Below the pieces are notes generated by a model. That model saw only the letters and a program-made list of their open reading frames with translations. It ran no database searches and had not been told where the DNA came from. Shown piece after piece: positions 20,641-30,908 of a stretch of DNA of 64,000 nt (the first letter of the stretch is position 1; the number at the start of each line of letters is the position of its first letter). Source of the DNA: Janthinobacterium sp. LM6 (GTDB lineage Bacteria; Pseudomonadota; Gammaproteobacteria; Burkholderiales; Burkholderiaceae_D); NCBI RefSeq assembly GCF_002002885.1, contig NZ_CP019510.1, forward strand, positions 4,712,001 to 4,776,000, given 5' to 3'. Made by a program: the position numbers and the translations under genes.

Positions 20641-21249
20641 TTAACCGGCGCCCGTCTTCGACTGGCGCGGCAAGGGCGTGCCCGGCTTCCATTTCGCCGA
20701 CAGGGCTTGCCCTTCCTCGACTTGCTCATGCGTCATCTTGCGCACCACGGCGGCGCGCTGGTCGGCCGCATTCGCGTTGCCATTCGCCGCCGCCAGGTTC
20801 CACAGCATGTAGGCGATGACGTTGTCCTGCTGCACGCCGCCCATGTGGTAGCGGTACATCAGGCCCAGCACCTGCTGCGCCTCGGCATGATTCTGCTCGG
20901 CCGCCTTGCGGAACCAGCCGACGGCCTGTTTATGGTCCTGCAGCACGGCGTTGCCCGTGTAATACATGGCGCCCACCACGTACTGGGCGTCGGCCTTGCC
21001 CTGCTCGGCCGCCTTGCGGTGCCAGAACATGGCTTGCTTGTAATCCTGCGGCAAGCCCCGCCCCATGTAATACATCAAGCCCAGCAAATGCTGGGCATCG
21101 GCGTTGCCGGTCTTAGCAAGGGGCAATATTTCCTTGTAGGCCAGCGCGTAATTCTTGTTGTTGTAGGCGCTGGCGCCTTCGGCGAAGCCAGCCCGCGCGG
21201 GTAGCTGTATCGTCAACAGCATGAGTAATGTAATGATCAGTTTTTTCAT
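20641..21249 (-). CDS. Secreted Sel1-repeat protein
   Basis: A signal peptide (residues 1-20, ARA cleavage site) is followed by three or four Sel1-like helical repeats from about residue 35 to 160. These are recognised by recurring A-AQ--LG-MYY-G and D--QA--W-RKAAEQ blocks. The C-terminus is short and basic. Such periplasmic repeat proteins act as protein-binding scaffolds; the partner here is unknown. It lies 62 bp after the GIN-domain gene and may be cotranscribed. Confidence 0.85.
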   Translation of the reverse strand: MKKLIITLLMLLTIQLPARAGFAEGASAYNNKNYALAYKEILPLAKTGNADAQHLLGLMYYMGRGLPQDYKQAMFWHRKAAEQGKADAQYVVGAMYYTGNAVLQDHKQAVGWFRKAAEQNHAEAQQVLGLMYRYHMGGVQQDNVIAYMLWNLAAANGNANAADQRAAVVRKMTHEQVEEGQALSAKWKPGTPLPRQSKTGAG

Positions 21250-21311
21250 CGGAATGGGATGTGGTCTGACTGCTTATTCTTGTCCTGCCGAAGGCCTGCG
21301 GCAGGATGCTT

Positions 21312-22073
21312 TTACTTCCAGCTAACTTTGCCCAGGCCCTCGACGCTGACATCGCGGTTGACCGGCTTGCCGTACACCACCACCGAACCGAGCCCGCTCA
21401 AGTTCAGCTTGGCATTCGTATGGGCATTCACCGTGGCGTTGCCCAGGCCGCTCAATTCCAGGTTCACGGCATCGGCTTCGAATTGCTGCGCATTCAGGCT
21501 GCCCAGGCCGCCCAGGCTGGCCTTCAGGAGTCGTCCGCGTCCGCCCAGCACCACCGAGCCGGCGCCCTGCAAGTCCAGCTCGGCCCGCTCATTGTTACCT
21601 ATCCATATCTGCATGCTGCCCACGCCGCCCAGGCTGGCATTGAGCTTGCGGTAGTCGCCCACCAGCTTGATGCTGCCCGCCCCTTCCAGCGACAGGGTCA
21701 GTTCCTCGCCCTTGAAGCCCGTGATGTCCGTGCTGCCGAAGCCTTCCGAGCTCAGCTCGCGCAAATTCGGCAGGACCAGATCGGCGCGGATCGACGAAGG
21801 GCCGATCTTGAAGCCGCGCACTTCCGTTTCGATGTGCAGGGTATCGCCGCTTTGCGCCGTGCTGACATCGGCGATGTAGCGCTTGTCGGCCGTGATGCTC
21901 AGCGAAGGCACGTTGCCCTGGCGAATGCGCACTTCCATCACGCCGTCGAGCTTGACCCTCACCACGCGGGCGTCGACGTTGCGCATTTCCAGCAAGCGGG
22001 TCTCGGCGGCCGCGCCGCGCACCAGGCCCAGAGTCGCCAGGAACAGCAGCGCCAGTTGCAGTGTCTTTTTCAT
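21312..22073 (-). CDS. Secreted GIN-domain (DUF2807) protein
   Basis: The ATG at 22071-22073 gives MKKTLQLALL with a clear signal peptide (to about residue 23) and a GAGG site 9 bp upstream; an in-frame start 105 bp earlier lacks these. The mature part is a right-handed beta-helix of the GIN/DUF2807 type. It shows repeated rungs ending in G-(A/L/V)-G (EGAGSIKL, GGVGSMQI, QGAGSVVL, GGLGSLNA, SGLGNATV, SGLGSVVV, EGLGKVSW). Known members are exported adhesin-like or auto-transporter-head-like proteins of unclear role. Length 253 residues. Confidence 0.8.
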   Translation of the reverse strand: MKKTLQLALLFLATLGLVRGAAAETRLLEMRNVDARVVRVKLDGVMEVRIRQGNVPSLSITADKRYIADVSTAQSGDTLHIETEVRGFKIGPSSIRADLVLPNLRELSSEGFGSTDITGFKGEELTLSLEGAGSIKLVGDYRKLNASLGGVGSMQIWIGNNERAELDLQGAGSVVLGGRGRLLKASLGGLGSLNAQQFEADAVNLELSGLGNATVNAHTNAKLNLSGLGSVVVYGKPVNRDVSVEGLGKVSWK

Positions 22074-22182
22074 GTAGTGCATCCTCGGTATCTTGTTTTT
22101 ATGTGTCGCGTCGCCCTCGTGGGGCTCGCGCGCATTCTCACTGGCCGCCACTGTAGCAGCAGCAAAAATTGCTGACAATCAA

Positions 22183-22392
22183 TTATGCAAAACGGGCTTT
22201 TTCCAAGGCAGTCAGGCGCTTGGCCTTGACCACCACCACTTGCATGGCCGCCTTGTTCGCCGGCGCGGCCAGGGTGACCGTGGAACTGGCCACTTGCAGG
22301 GCCGGGGCGGCCGGGGCGATGGCGTAGCAGCTGGCGCCGAGCAGGATGGCGGCGGCAACGGCGATGACTTCCATGTTTTTAGCGACGTTCAT
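22183..22392 (-). CDS. Small secreted or membrane protein of unknown function
   Basis: A 69-residue protein starting at the ATG 22390-22392, which has AGGAG 6 bp upstream. The longer open frame to 22509 has no such site. It has one hydrophobic stretch (about residues 7-25, VIAVAAAILLGASCYAIA) and then an Ala/Val-rich region with a basic end (VVKAKRLTALEKARFA). It resembles short proteins seen in Massilia and Janthinobacterium, but I do not recognise a family. It is upstream of the GIN-domain gene on the same strand. Confidence 0.6.
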   Translation of the reverse strand: MNVAKNMEVIAVAAAILLGASCYAIAPAAPALQVASSTVTLAAPANKAAMQVVVVKAKRLTALEKARFA

Positions 22393-22543
22393 TTGAATCT
22401 CCTCGGGTGTCTGGCAGTGGGCTTGCGGTATGGTGTCACTATAGCCATACCGCTCCCGGCAGACACGCCGATTGCGACGAACTGCGCTTTTGGCAGGCTG
22501 GCCTGACAAAAACGCGGATAAACGTCGATTTACTGCTGCGTGC

Positions 22544-24496
22544 TTAAAACTCTTCCCACTCGTCGCCCCCGGACTTGGCCGCCTTGACGGGCTTGGCCGG
22601 CGACAGCGCGCGGGCTGGCGCGCGCGGCGCGGGAGCGCGAACGGCCGGCTTCGCCTTGAGGCGCGTCACGGGCGCGGGCGCCGCGGCAGGGCCCGCATCA
22701 CCGAGGCGGAACATGCCGACGGCTTGCGCCAGATCCACGGCCTGCTCCTGCAGGCTTTCCGCGGCGGCGGCCGCCTGCTCGACGAGGGCGGCGTTCTGCT
22801 GCGTCATGGTATCCATGTGCGTGACGGCCGTATTGATCTCGCCGATGCCGGCGCTCTGTTCGCGGCTGGCCACCGTGATCTCGCTCATGATGGTCGTCAA
22901 TTGCTGCACCGAGGCCACCACCTGATCCATGGTCTGGCCCGCCTCATCGACGAGGCGCCCGCCCGCATCGACCTTCTCCACCGAATCGCCGATCAATTCC
23001 TTGATTTCCTTCGCCGCGCCGGCAGACCGCTGCGCCAGGTTGCGCACTTCGGACGCCACCACGGCAAAGCCCCTGCCCTGCTCGCCGGCGCGCGCCGCCT
23101 CGACAGCCGCGTTCAGGGCCAGGATATTCGTCTGGAAGGCGATGCCGTCGATGACGCCGATGATGTCGACGATCTTGCGCGAGCTTTCCTGGATGCCGGC
23201 CATGGTGCCGACCACTTGCTGCACCACGCGGCCGCCCTTGGCCGCCACTTCCGAGGCGGACACGGCCAGCTCATTGGCCGCATGCGCGTTTTCCGCATTC
23301 TGTTTCACCGTCGAGGTCAGCTCATCCATCGAACTGGCCGTTTCTTCCAGCGCGCCCGCCTGCGCTTCCGTGCGCGAGGACAGGTCGGCATTGCCGGCGG
23401 CAATATCGGCCGATTCGCTGCGCACCAGGGTGCTGATGCTGCGGATCTGCACCAGCACGGTGGCGATCTTTTCGACGAACAAATTGAATGCCTTGGCGAT
23501 CTGCGCCAGCTCGTCCGTGCCTTCCGCGTCCAGGCGGCTGGTCAGGTCGCCGTCGCCCGTGGCGATCGCTTCCATCGCGTCGCGCACCAGGCCCAGGCGG
23601 CGCAAGGCGCGCGCCACCAGCACGCTCAACACCGTGGCGGCCAGGGCCAGCACCAGCAAGGCCGTCAGGGCCGAGGCGCGCAGCATGGAGCTCAAGGCTT
23701 GCGTCGCTTCTGCGCGGTCGAGCACGGTCGCCAGCAGCCAGTCGCTGCCCGGCACTTTACTCACATGCAAGATGCCATCGCGTTCGCCCAGGCGAATAGC
23801 GGCGCCGTCGCCGCTCTTTTCGATATCGGCCAGCGCCTGCGCACTCAAGCCCGGATCCAGCTCGGCCAGCGGCTTCAGGGTCAGCTTGCCGTCCGGGTGG
23901 GCGATGATCTTGCCGCCGCCATCGACGAGGAAGGCATAGCTGGCCACCGTCGGCTTGATCGAGGCGACGTTTTGCACCACCGCATCCATCATCACGTCGG
24001 CTGCCATCACGCCTGTCACGCTGCCCTTGCCGCCCAGCGGCTCGGCAAACGTCACCACCAGCTTGCCCGTGCTGGCGCCGATGTAGGGCGCCGTGATGAT
24101 GGGGCCGCCCACTTCGGACGCCAGCTTGTACCAGGGCCGCGCCGTGGGATCGTAGTCGGCGGCGCGCTTGCGCTCCTGCGAAAAGACGGCGTGCTTGTCG
24201 GCAAAGCCGATATACGCCATGTCGAAGGTGCCGGCCTGCTCGGCCGCCTTCAGGGCCGGCAGCGGATCGGCCGCCGTGGCGCCCTGCTTGAGCGAGCCCA
24301 CGACGGCTTGCTTGGAACGCAGCCATTCGGCGATGGCCGCGGCATGGCTGTGCGACAACTGCAGCATCTGCGTGTCGAGCGCGGCCAGGGTGCTGGAGCG
24401 GGTAGTGAAGAAATTGGCGATGGCGACGGCCAGCATGGCCAGCACGACGATGGAAACGGCGATGGCGATCAGCCGCGCCTTAAGGGAGGACAACAT
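22544..24496 (-). CDS. Methyl-accepting chemotaxis protein with dCache sensor
   Basis: A 650-residue chemoreceptor. A transmembrane helix (about 9-29) leads to a periplasmic region of about 240 residues with double-Cache features ([49 protein letters not shown]). A second helix (about 272-295), HAMP, and the cytoplasmic signalling hairpin follow ([28 protein letters not shown]). Cache domains of this class usually bind amino acids or small carboxylates; the ligand here is unknown. The extreme C-terminus is EWEEF, fitting the xWxxF pentapeptide that tethers CheR and CheB. Confidence 0.93.
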   Translation of the reverse strand: MLSSLKARLIAIAVSIVVLAMLAVAIANFFTTRSSTLAALDTQMLQLSHSHAAAIAEWLRSKQAVVGSLKQGATAADPLPALKAAEQAGTFDMAYIGFADKHAVFSQERKRAADYDPTARPWYKLASEVGGPIITAPYIGASTGKLVVTFAEPLGGKGSVTGVMAADVMMDAVVQNVASIKPTVASYAFLVDGGGKIIAHPDGKLTLKPLAELDPGLSAQALADIEKSGDGAAIRLGERDGILHVSKVPGSDWLLATVLDRAEATQALSSMLRASALTALLVLALAATVLSVLVARALRRLGLVRDAMEAIATGDGDLTSRLDAEGTDELAQIAKAFNLFVEKIATVLVQIRSISTLVRSESADIAAGNADLSSRTEAQAGALEETASSMDELTSTVKQNAENAHAANELAVSASEVAAKGGRVVQQVVGTMAGIQESSRKIVDIIGVIDGIAFQTNILALNAAVEAARAGEQGRGFAVVASEVRNLAQRSAGAAKEIKELIGDSVEKVDAGGRLVDEAGQTMDQVVASVQQLTTIMSEITVASREQSAGIGEINTAVTHMDTMTQQNAALVEQAAAAAESLQEQAVDLAQAVGMFRLGDAGPAAAPAPVTRLKAKPAVRAPAPRAPARALSPAKPVKAAKSGGDEWEEF

Positions 24497-24617
24497 GGTG
24501 CATCCAATAAAAAAGAGAAAATCGGGAGGGATGCGCCATGGTCAGGGAATAAGATTTTGTCGTCAAGCAATACTGACAGTCAATTACCCATAAACAACAA
24601 TTGATACCATATATTAA

Positions 24618-24917
24618 TCAGATCTCGCCGCGCAGCTTGCGCAGGGCCGGCGATTCGCCGCCCGTCGCCTCGATGCGGAAACGGGCAAATGCCCGCTCCA
24701 GCTCGGGGTAGCGACGCAAGCCGCCTTCCGTAAAATAACGCCCGCCGGGGATGTCGCCCCACGGCAAGGGCGTCGTCAAGGCGCCGCTGCCCGCCAGGGC
24801 CAGCAGCGGCTCCAGCGCGCTGCGCAAGTCGGCCACCTCCCCATCGGCGGGCGCCAGGCGCGTCAACAACTGTTCCAGTTCGGCGGCGCTGGCTTGCAGG
24901 CGCGGTTGATCCATCAT
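24618..24917 (-). CDS. Hypothetical small protein, partner of the secreted gene upstream
   Basis: A 99-residue protein with no signal peptide, rich in Leu, Ala, Glu and Arg. The first half is helical and a central LPWGDIPGGRYFTEGG segment looks structured. Two adjacent ATGs are available (24917, 24914). It starts 6 bp after the stop of the secreted protein gene, so the two are cotranscribed and probably coupled. I do not recognise a family. Confidence 0.6.
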   Translation of the reverse strand: MMDQPRLQASAAELEQLLTRLAPADGEVADLRSALEPLLALAGSGALTTPLPWGDIPGGRYFTEGGLRRYPELERAFARFRIEATGGESPALRKLRGEI

Positions 24918-24923
24918 TTCTCC

Positions 24924-25619
24924 TCAATTCTTGATCGTGCCGATCAGCACGGGGGCCGACCACAGGCTGCGGTTGGGCAGCAAATACTGCTGCGCCCCGC
25001 CCTTGCGCCGCACCAGCCCGCCCAGTTCTTCCGTCGGCGCCACCTGGCTGACGAACACGCTGACGGTACCCTTGGGCATGATTTGATACACATCATACAG
25101 CGGCGCCTCGCTCTTCAAGGGCAAGCCGAAACAGTCGGCCAGGCTGGCGCACTGACCCGAAGCCAGCTGCAATTGCGCGCTGGTGGTGAAATACGGCGAA
25201 TACGGCGACACATTCTGGCCATGCGGCACGATTTTCACCAGCGCGGCGGCCATCGGCTGCAGGTCCGGCACGGTGCTGCCAGAAGCAAGCTGTTCTACGG
25301 CCCGCGCATAGATGGTGTCGGCCGACGCGGCGGGATCGGCGGCGCGCAGTTCGCGCAGGAACTGCCGCCCTGGCCCGCTCTCGAGGTAGGCATCGATCGC
25401 ATCCCGCGGCAAGCCCGCCGTCCTGAAGGTGCTGAGGTCATTGATTTCGCGCGCATGCACGGCGCGCAAGGCATCGAGGTCTTGCGCCGGCATGGACTCG
25501 GACGCGGCAGCGATAGGGATGGGCAACGGCACCGGCGTCGGTGCGCTGTCCAGCTGCGCCCGGACACCGGGCGCGACGGCAAGCAGAAAGGCGGCGGCCA
25601 GCCCGCAGAATGTGCGCAT
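24924..25619 (-). CDS. Hypothetical secreted protein
   Basis: A 231-residue protein with a signal peptide (residues 1-21, VRA/Q site) and AAGGAG 7 bp upstream of the ATG. The mature part has a Pro-rich start, a helical middle and a two-Cys segment (GQCASLADCFGLPL) that could form a disulfide. Its end is beta-rich (YDVYQIMPKGTVSVFVSQV). No catalytic motif is evident and I do not recognise it. Its neighbour at 24618 is a small cytosolic protein. Confidence 0.6.
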   Translation of the reverse strand: MRTFCGLAAAFLLAVAPGVRAQLDSAPTPVPLPIPIAAASESMPAQDLDALRAVHAREINDLSTFRTAGLPRDAIDAYLESGPGRQFLRELRAADPAASADTIYARAVEQLASGSTVPDLQPMAAALVKIVPHGQNVSPYSPYFTTSAQLQLASGQCASLADCFGLPLKSEAPLYDVYQIMPKGTVSVFVSQVAPTEELGGLVRRKGGAQQYLLPNRSLWSAPVLIGTIKN

Positions 25620-25767
25620 GCTGCATCTCCTTGGAAGACTCGTTCAGGGGAAGATCCCATGCCGAATCTACAGAGAGCAGCGGCGGCCGATACGCGCTGG
25701 ATCAAGGCCGCTGCAGACAGGCGGGCAAGCCGGCACACGCCTTCGATACAGCGCAAACGCGGCGCAT

Positions 25768-25802
25768 AAAAAACCGCCAGGGCTTGCGCGCCGGCGGTTT
25801 TT
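25768..25802 (-). terminator. Terminator of pnp
   Basis: CCGCC (25774-25778) pairs with GGCGG (25793-25797), with flanking A6 and T5 runs extending the stem. On the minus strand the hairpin ends in a T-run, so it terminates pnp transcripts. The A/T symmetry may let it also act on the plus strand. Confidence 0.75.
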
Positions 25803-25844
25803 AAGCATGCGGCCGAAGCCGCACTCAGGCGTACCTGAAGGACA

Positions 25845-27962
25845 TTAAGCGGCTGGCGCTTCGTTGCCTTCGGCAGCTTTCATCGACAGTTTCAGGCGGC
25901 CGCGGTCGTCCGTTTCCAGAACTTTTACACGCACCAGCTGGCCTTCTTTCAGGTAGTCGGCCACGGCGTTGACGCGCTCGTTGGCGATCTGCGAAATGTG
26001 CAGCAAGCCGTCCTTGCCTGGCATGACTTGCACGATGGCGCCGAAGTCCAGCAGTTTCAGCACGGTGCCTTCGTAGGTCTTGCCCACTTCGACGGATGCC
26101 GTCAGTTCTTCGATGCGGCGCTTGGCTTCCTGGCCGGCAGCGGCGTCGACGGAAGCGATGGTGACCACGCCTTCGTCGCTGATGTCGATCTGGGTGCCCG
26201 TCTCTTCGGTCAGCGCGCGGATCACGGCGCCGCCCTTGCCGATCACGTCACGGATTTTTTCCGGGTTGATCTTGATGGTGATCAGACGCGGTGCGAAATC
26301 GGACAGTTCGGTTTTGACGTGCGGCATGGCTTTTTGCATTTCGCCCAGGATGTGCTCGCGGCCTTCCTTGGCTTGCGCCAGTGCCACTTGCATGATTTCC
26401 TTGGTGATGCCCATGATCTTGATGTCCATCTGCAGCGCCGTGATACCGTTGCGGGTACCGGCTACCTTGAAGTCCATGTCGCCCAGGTGATCTTCGTCGC
26501 CCAGGATGTCGGACAGCACGGCAAACTTGCCGCCTTCCTTGATCAGGCCCATGGCGATACCGGCCACGTGTTCTTTCATCGGCACGCCGGCGTCCATCAG
26601 TGCCAGGCAGCCGCCGCACACCGATGCCATCGACGAGGAACCGTTCGATTCCGTGATTTCCGATACCAGGCGCACCGAGTAGCTGAACTCTTCAGCTGCT
26701 GGCAAGGCGGCGATCAGCGCGCGCTTGGCCAGGCGGCCGTGGCCGATTTCACGGCGTTTTGGCGTACCGACACGGCCCGTTTCGCCGGTGGCGAACGGAG
26801 GCATGTTGTAATGCAGCATGAACGAATCGGTGAACTCGCCCATCAGCGCGTCGATCTTCTGGCTGTCGCGGGCGGTGCCCAGGGTGGCGACGACCAGCGC
26901 CTGCGTTTCGCCGCGCGTGAACAGGGCCGAACCGTGGGTGCGTGGCAGCACGCTGGTGCGGATCGAGATCGGACGCACGGTGCGCGTGTCGCGGCCGTCG
27001 ATGCGTGGCTCGCCGTCCAGGATCTGCGTACGCACGATCTTGGCTTCGATGTCGAACAGGATGTTGTTGACTTCAGCGCTGTCGATCGACGCGCCGCCGG
27101 CGGCAGCCGCTTCGGCCGACAGGTCGGCGATCACTTCCGACGTCGCCGCTTTCAGCTTGGCCGTGCGCTCTTGCTTGTCCTTGGTTTGATACGCGTCATT
27201 GATCTTGGCGTTGGCGAAATGCGCGACGCGGGCGATCAGTGCTTCGTTTTTCGGCGCAGGCGCCCATTCCACTTCCGGCTTGCCGCCGTCACGCACCAGG
27301 TCGTGAATCGCGTCGATGACGACTTTCATCTGGTCGTGGCCGAAGACCACGGCGCCCAGCATGATTTCTTCGGACAGCTGTTTCGCTTCCGATTCGACCA
27401 TCAGCACGGCCGTTTCGGTACCGGCGACAACCAGGTCCATTTCCGACGTTTTCAGCTGCTGGACGGTCGGGTTCAGGATGTACTGGCCATTGGCGTAACC
27501 GACGCGCGCGGCGCCGATAGGACCGTTGAAAGGCACGCCCGATACGCACAGGGCGGCCGATGCGCCGATCATGGCGGCGATGTCCGGATCGATTTCAGGG
27601 TTGACCGACAGCACGTGAATGATGACTTGCACTTCATTCAGGTAGCCTTCCGGGAACAGCGGACGGATAGGACGGTCGATCAGACGCGATGTCAGTGTTT
27701 CTTTTTCGGAAGGACGGCCTTCGCGCTTGAAAAAACCGCCCGGGATTTTACCGGCAGCATAGGTTTTCTCGACATAATCAACCGTCAAAGGGAAGAAATC
27801 CTGGCCTGGCTTGGCATCTTTGCGTGCCACTACCGTTGCCAGAACGACGGTATCTTCGATCGACACCAGCACTGCGCCGGATGCCTGACGAGCGATTTCG
27901 CCGGTTTCCAGGGTCACTTGATGTTGACCGTACTGGAAGGTTTTCGTAACTTTGTTAAACAT
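25845..27962 (-). CDS. pnp: Polyribonucleotide nucleotidyltransferase
   Basis: Phosphorolytic 3'-5' exoribonuclease of the RNA degradosome (705 residues). It has two RNase PH domains with the catalytic segment in the second ([15 protein letters not shown], later MDFKVAGT and DIKIMGI). A KH domain ([17 protein letters not shown]) and a C-terminal S1 domain ([15 protein letters not shown]) follow. Order and spacing are canonical. It lies downstream of rpsO in the same orientation; the rpsO terminator between them suggests partial readthrough or a separate promoter. Confidence 0.98.
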   Translation of the reverse strand: MFNKVTKTFQYGQHQVTLETGEIARQASGAVLVSIEDTVVLATVVARKDAKPGQDFFPLTVDYVEKTYAAGKIPGGFFKREGRPSEKETLTSRLIDRPIRPLFPEGYLNEVQVIIHVLSVNPEIDPDIAAMIGASAALCVSGVPFNGPIGAARVGYANGQYILNPTVQQLKTSEMDLVVAGTETAVLMVESEAKQLSEEIMLGAVVFGHDQMKVVIDAIHDLVRDGGKPEVEWAPAPKNEALIARVAHFANAKINDAYQTKDKQERTAKLKAATSEVIADLSAEAAAAGGASIDSAEVNNILFDIEAKIVRTQILDGEPRIDGRDTRTVRPISIRTSVLPRTHGSALFTRGETQALVVATLGTARDSQKIDALMGEFTDSFMLHYNMPPFATGETGRVGTPKRREIGHGRLAKRALIAALPAAEEFSYSVRLVSEITESNGSSSMASVCGGCLALMDAGVPMKEHVAGIAMGLIKEGGKFAVLSDILGDEDHLGDMDFKVAGTRNGITALQMDIKIMGITKEIMQVALAQAKEGREHILGEMQKAMPHVKTELSDFAPRLITIKINPEKIRDVIGKGGAVIRALTEETGTQIDISDEGVVTIASVDAAAGQEAKRRIEELTASVEVGKTYEGTVLKLLDFGAIVQVMPGKDGLLHISQIANERVNAVADYLKEGQLVRVKVLETDDRGRLKLSMKAAEGNEAPAA

Positions 27963-28134
27963 GGGGTATCCCTTTTCTAATTGCCGACAGATTTTCAGGG
28001 GCTGTCGTTCACCTCACCACAGGCGGCGTAAAAATGCTGCCTTTACTTGTTGCCACCTTTGCTACTTTACTTTTAAAACATGATATCGGTAGAGAATACT
28101 GTACTTCCCGACATAAATCCGGAATTCAAATGAC

Positions 28135-28169
28135 AAAATGCCCGCGTCAGCGAACTGGCGCAGGCATTT
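28135..28169 (-). terminator. Terminator after rpsO
   Basis: A stem of about 15 bp (arms 28136-28150 and 28155-28169, one mismatch and one G-T pair) closes on a CGAA tetraloop. It leads on the minus strand into TTTTG. It lies 26 bp after the rpsO stop. In many bacteria a hairpin here is also an RNase III site that controls pnp expression; that role is an inference. Confidence 0.82.
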
Positions 28170-28194
28170 CTGTATAAACCTTGTACGGCAAAAA

Positions 28195-28464
28195 TTACTT
28201 GCGCAGACCAAGTTTAGCGATCAGGTCGCGATAACGGGTAGCGTCTTTAGCCTTCAGGTAGGACAACAGGCTCTTACGACGGTTGACCATCATGATCAGG
28301 CCGCGGCGGGAGTGGTGATCTTTCGAGTGGGCTTTGAAGTGGCCGTTCAGTTCGTTGATGCGAGCTGTCAGCAGTGCAACTTGCACTTCAGGGGAGCCGG
28401 TGTCGTTTTGACCACGTGCGTTGTCCGCGATGATAGCGGCTTTGTTGATGTTTTCTACTGTCAT
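28195..28464 (-). CDS. rpsO: 30S ribosomal protein S15
   Basis: An 89-residue primary rRNA-binding protein of the 30S platform. The conserved [32 protein letters not shown] and [10 protein letters not shown] segments are all present. The ATG at 28462-28464 with an AAAGG site gives the standard start [12 protein letters not shown]; the open frame upstream of it is not used. Confidence 0.99.
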   Translation of the reverse strand: MTVENINKAAIIADNARGQNDTGSPEVQVALLTARINELNGHFKAHSKDHHSRRGLIMMVNRRKSLLSYLKAKDATRYRDLIAKLGLRK

Positions 28465-28520
28465 GATAAACCTTTCACATGCGGTGCACAGAGTCTGAAC
28501 CCTATCCACCGTGAACTACG

Positions 28521-28549
28521 ATTATTAAAATACTGGCCTATGCTGCCAA
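28521..28549 (-). promoter_or_regulatory. Sigma-70 type promoter of rpsO
   Basis: On the minus strand TTGGCA (28549-28544) is separated by exactly 17 bp from AATAAT (28526-28521). Each hexamer differs from consensus by one base. The -10 lies 57 bp before the rpsO ATG, leaving a short leader that could hold an S15 autoregulatory fold. Confidence 0.7.
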
Positions 28550-28649
28550 CCAGACGCGCAAGTATATCGGAAAAATGCCCGCCTGTATCCTGCCGTGCGC
28601 GCTTTTCTCGGTGCATGATAGGGTTTTCCTGCATTTCAGGAGGTCCAAC

Positions 28650-29147
28650 ATGAAAAATCTGCTCAAATTAGCAACACCGCTGCTGTTTGCCGTGCTGGCC
28701 GGCTGCGCCAGCTGGAACGTCCCGCCGCCGCAGCCGGGCGAGCCGCGCGCCGCCGTGGAAGCGCGCCTGGGCCGGCCCACCAATATTTATCAACTGCCCA
28801 CGGGGCCGGAACTGGAATACGCGACGGGCCCGTACGGTCAATATACCTACATGGCCCGTTTCGGCCCCGACGACAAGCTCATTTCCTACGAGCAAGTGCT
28901 CGACACGCCGGGCTTTGCCCGCATCAAGGTGGGCGTATCGAACCAGCAAGACGTGCTGCACACGCTGGGCCGCCCGACGGAAACCTCGTATCTGTCGCTG
29001 CCGAAACTGCACGTCTGGTCTTACCGCTACAAGGAATCGGGCGTGTGGGATTCCATGATGCACGTGCACTTCGACCACGACGGCATCGTGCGCATGATGA
29101 TGAACGGGCCCGATCCGGCCAAGGAAGAGCGCCGCTTCTTCTGGTAA
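28650..29147 (+). CDS. Outer-membrane lipoprotein, SmpA/BamE-like
   Basis: A 165-residue lipoprotein: signal peptide with lipobox LAGC and acceptor Cys19. The ATG at 28650 has a full AGGAGG site 6 bp upstream. The mature protein contains two repeats of the type R-A-V-E-A-R-L-G-R-P-T and V-L-H-T-L-G-R-P-T, each followed by an aromatic beta segment (LEYATGPYGQYTYMARF; LHVWSYRYKESGV). These resemble BamE/OmlA domains. It may be an assembly or stability factor in the outer membrane; it is not the canonical bamE by length or context. Confidence 0.75.
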   Translation: MKNLLKLATPLLFAVLAGCASWNVPPPQPGEPRAAVEARLGRPTNIYQLPTGPELEYATGPYGQYTYMARFGPDDKLISYEQVLDTPGFARIKVGVSNQQDVLHTLGRPTETSYLSLPKLHVWSYRYKESGVWDSMMHVHFDHDGIVRMMMNGPDPAKEERRFFW

Positions 29148-29164
29148 ACCATTACCGGCGTAAC

Positions 29165-29311
29165 GACGCCTGATAAAACCGTAGCGAGCGGCAGTGAGGC
29201 TCGGCGCCCCCTTTGGGCCAAGAAGCGCAGCCGTGCTTGAGCACGGGGCCGCCGAGGTGGTGAGCATCGCCGGCCGCAAAGCGCGACGCGCAGTAGGTTT
29301 AATCAGGCGTC
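29165..29311. repeat. Structured intergenic repeat, copy A (with insert)
   Basis: The ends GACGCCTGAT and ATCAGGCGTC are perfect inverted repeats, and the adjacent AAAACC/GGTTT bases also pair. A central hairpin (CCGTGC-TTGA-GCACGG) is present. The core shares AAACCGTAGCGAGCGGCAGTGA and GAGCATCGCCGGCCGCAAAG blocks with copies at 44771 and 48276. Copy A has about 29 extra bases that add a CTCGGCG/CGCCGAG stem around the hairpin. It fills the space between the convergent lipoprotein gene and leuA and may act as a bidirectional terminator. Confidence 0.85.
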
Positions 29312-29315
29312 CTTC

Positions 29316-30860
29316 CTACGGCTGCGGGTCGATACGCTCGTCCTTGGCATGCAGTTTGTTCAAGGCCGACAAATACGCCTTGGCCGACGCGACGATGATG
29401 TCCGGGTCGGCGCCCACGCCGTTGACGATGCGCCCGTCGCGCGACAATCGCATCGTGACTTCGCCCTGCGACTGCGTGCCCGTGCTGATGGCATTGACGG
29501 AGAACAAGACCAGCTCCGCGCCGCTGGCGGCCGCGCTTTCGATGGCGTTGACGGTGGCGTCGACGGGACCGTCGCCCCGCCCTTCGCAGCTCAGTTGCTT
29601 GCCGCCGACGAGGAATTCCACGCGCGCATGCGGCACGGCCCCCGTCGTCGACTGCTGCGTCAGTGAAATGAAACGGTAGTGCTCACTTTCCTGCGCCTGC
29701 TGTTCCTCGCTGACGAGGGCCATGATGTCTTCGTCGAAAATCTCGGATTTCCGGTCCGCCAGCTCCTTGAAGCGGATGAAGGCGGCATTGATGTCCGCCT
29801 CCGATTCCAGCGCGATGCCCAGCTCGTGCAAGCGCTGCTTGAAGGCGTTGCGGCCAGATAATTTACCCAGCACGATCTTGTTGGCCGTCCAGCCCACGTC
29901 TTCGGCGCGCATGATTTCATACGTCTCGCGCGCCTTTAATATGCCGTCCTGGTGGATGCCGGACGCGTGCGCAAAGGCGTTCGCACCGACGACGGCCTTG
30001 TTCGGCTGCACGGCAAAGCCCGTGATCTGCGACACCATCTTGGATGCCGCCACGATTTGCGTTGTATCAATGCCCACCGTCAAGTTGTAATAGGCGGCGC
30101 GCGTGCGCAGCGCCATCACCACCTCTTCCAGTGCCGTATTGCCGGCCCGCTCGCCCAGGCCATTGATCGTGCATTCGATCTGCCGCGCGCCGCCTATCAT
30201 GACACCTGCCAGCGAATTGGCCACAGCCAGGCCCAGGTCGTTATGACAATGGACAGACCAGATGGCTTTATCTGAGTTCGGTATGCGTTCGCGCAAGCGG
30301 CGGATGGTGGCGCCGAAGATTTCCGGCACGGCGTAGCCCACCGTATCGGGGAAATTGATGGTGGTGGCGCCCTCGGCGATCACGCCTTCCAGCACGCGGC
30401 ACAGGAAATCCTCGTCGGAGCGGCTGCCGTCTTCGGGGCTGAATTCGATGTCGTCCGTGAACTGGCGCGCGTAGCGCACGGCGTTCTGTGCCTGCGTCAG
30501 CACTTGCTCGGGCGTCATGCGCAGCTTCATCTGCATGTGCAGGGGCGACGTGGCAATGAAAGTGTGGATGCGCTTGCGCTCGGCCGGTTGCAGGGCTTCG
30601 GCGGCGCGGGCGATGTCGCGGTCGTTGGCGCGCGACAGCGAGCAGATGGTGGACTCGCGCACGGCGCCGGCTATCGCCCGTATCGACTCGAAGTCGCCTT
30701 GCGAGGCGGCGGCGAAGCCCGCTTCGATCACGTCGACCTTCAGGCGCTCGAGCTGCTTGGCGATGCGCAGCTTTTCCTCGCGCGTCATGGAGGCGCCCGG
30801 CGATTGCTCGCCGTCGCGCAAGGTGGTGTCAAAAATGATGAGTCGGTTGCTGGTGCTCAT
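29316..30860 (-). CDS. leuA: 2-isopropylmalate synthase
   Basis: First committed step of leucine synthesis, condensing acetyl-CoA with 2-ketoisovalerate. The 514-residue protein has the DRE-TIM catalytic motif [13 protein letters not shown] (residues 9-21), the metal HCHNDLG motif, GLGERAGN, and a C-terminal LeuA dimer domain (about 395-510) for leucine feedback. It starts 48 bp after pssA on the same strand, the pssA-leuA order common in Burkholderiales. Confidence 0.97.
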   Translation of the reverse strand: MSTSNRLIIFDTTLRDGEQSPGASMTREEKLRIAKQLERLKVDVIEAGFAAASQGDFESIRAIAGAVRESTICSLSRANDRDIARAAEALQPAERKRIHTFIATSPLHMQMKLRMTPEQVLTQAQNAVRYARQFTDDIEFSPEDGSRSDEDFLCRVLEGVIAEGATTINFPDTVGYAVPEIFGATIRRLRERIPNSDKAIWSVHCHNDLGLAVANSLAGVMIGGARQIECTINGLGERAGNTALEEVVMALRTRAAYYNLTVGIDTTQIVAASKMVSQITGFAVQPNKAVVGANAFAHASGIHQDGILKARETYEIMRAEDVGWTANKIVLGKLSGRNAFKQRLHELGIALESEADINAAFIRFKELADRKSEIFDEDIMALVSEEQQAQESEHYRFISLTQQSTTGAVPHARVEFLVGGKQLSCEGRGDGPVDATVNAIESAAASGAELVLFSVNAISTGTQSQGEVTMRLSRDGRIVNGVGADPDIIVASAKAYLSALNKLHAKDERIDPQP

Positions 30861-30908
30861 GGCTGCTCCTGGCTGGCTGAAGACTGGCGACGCTACCGAC
30901 TCAGCGCA

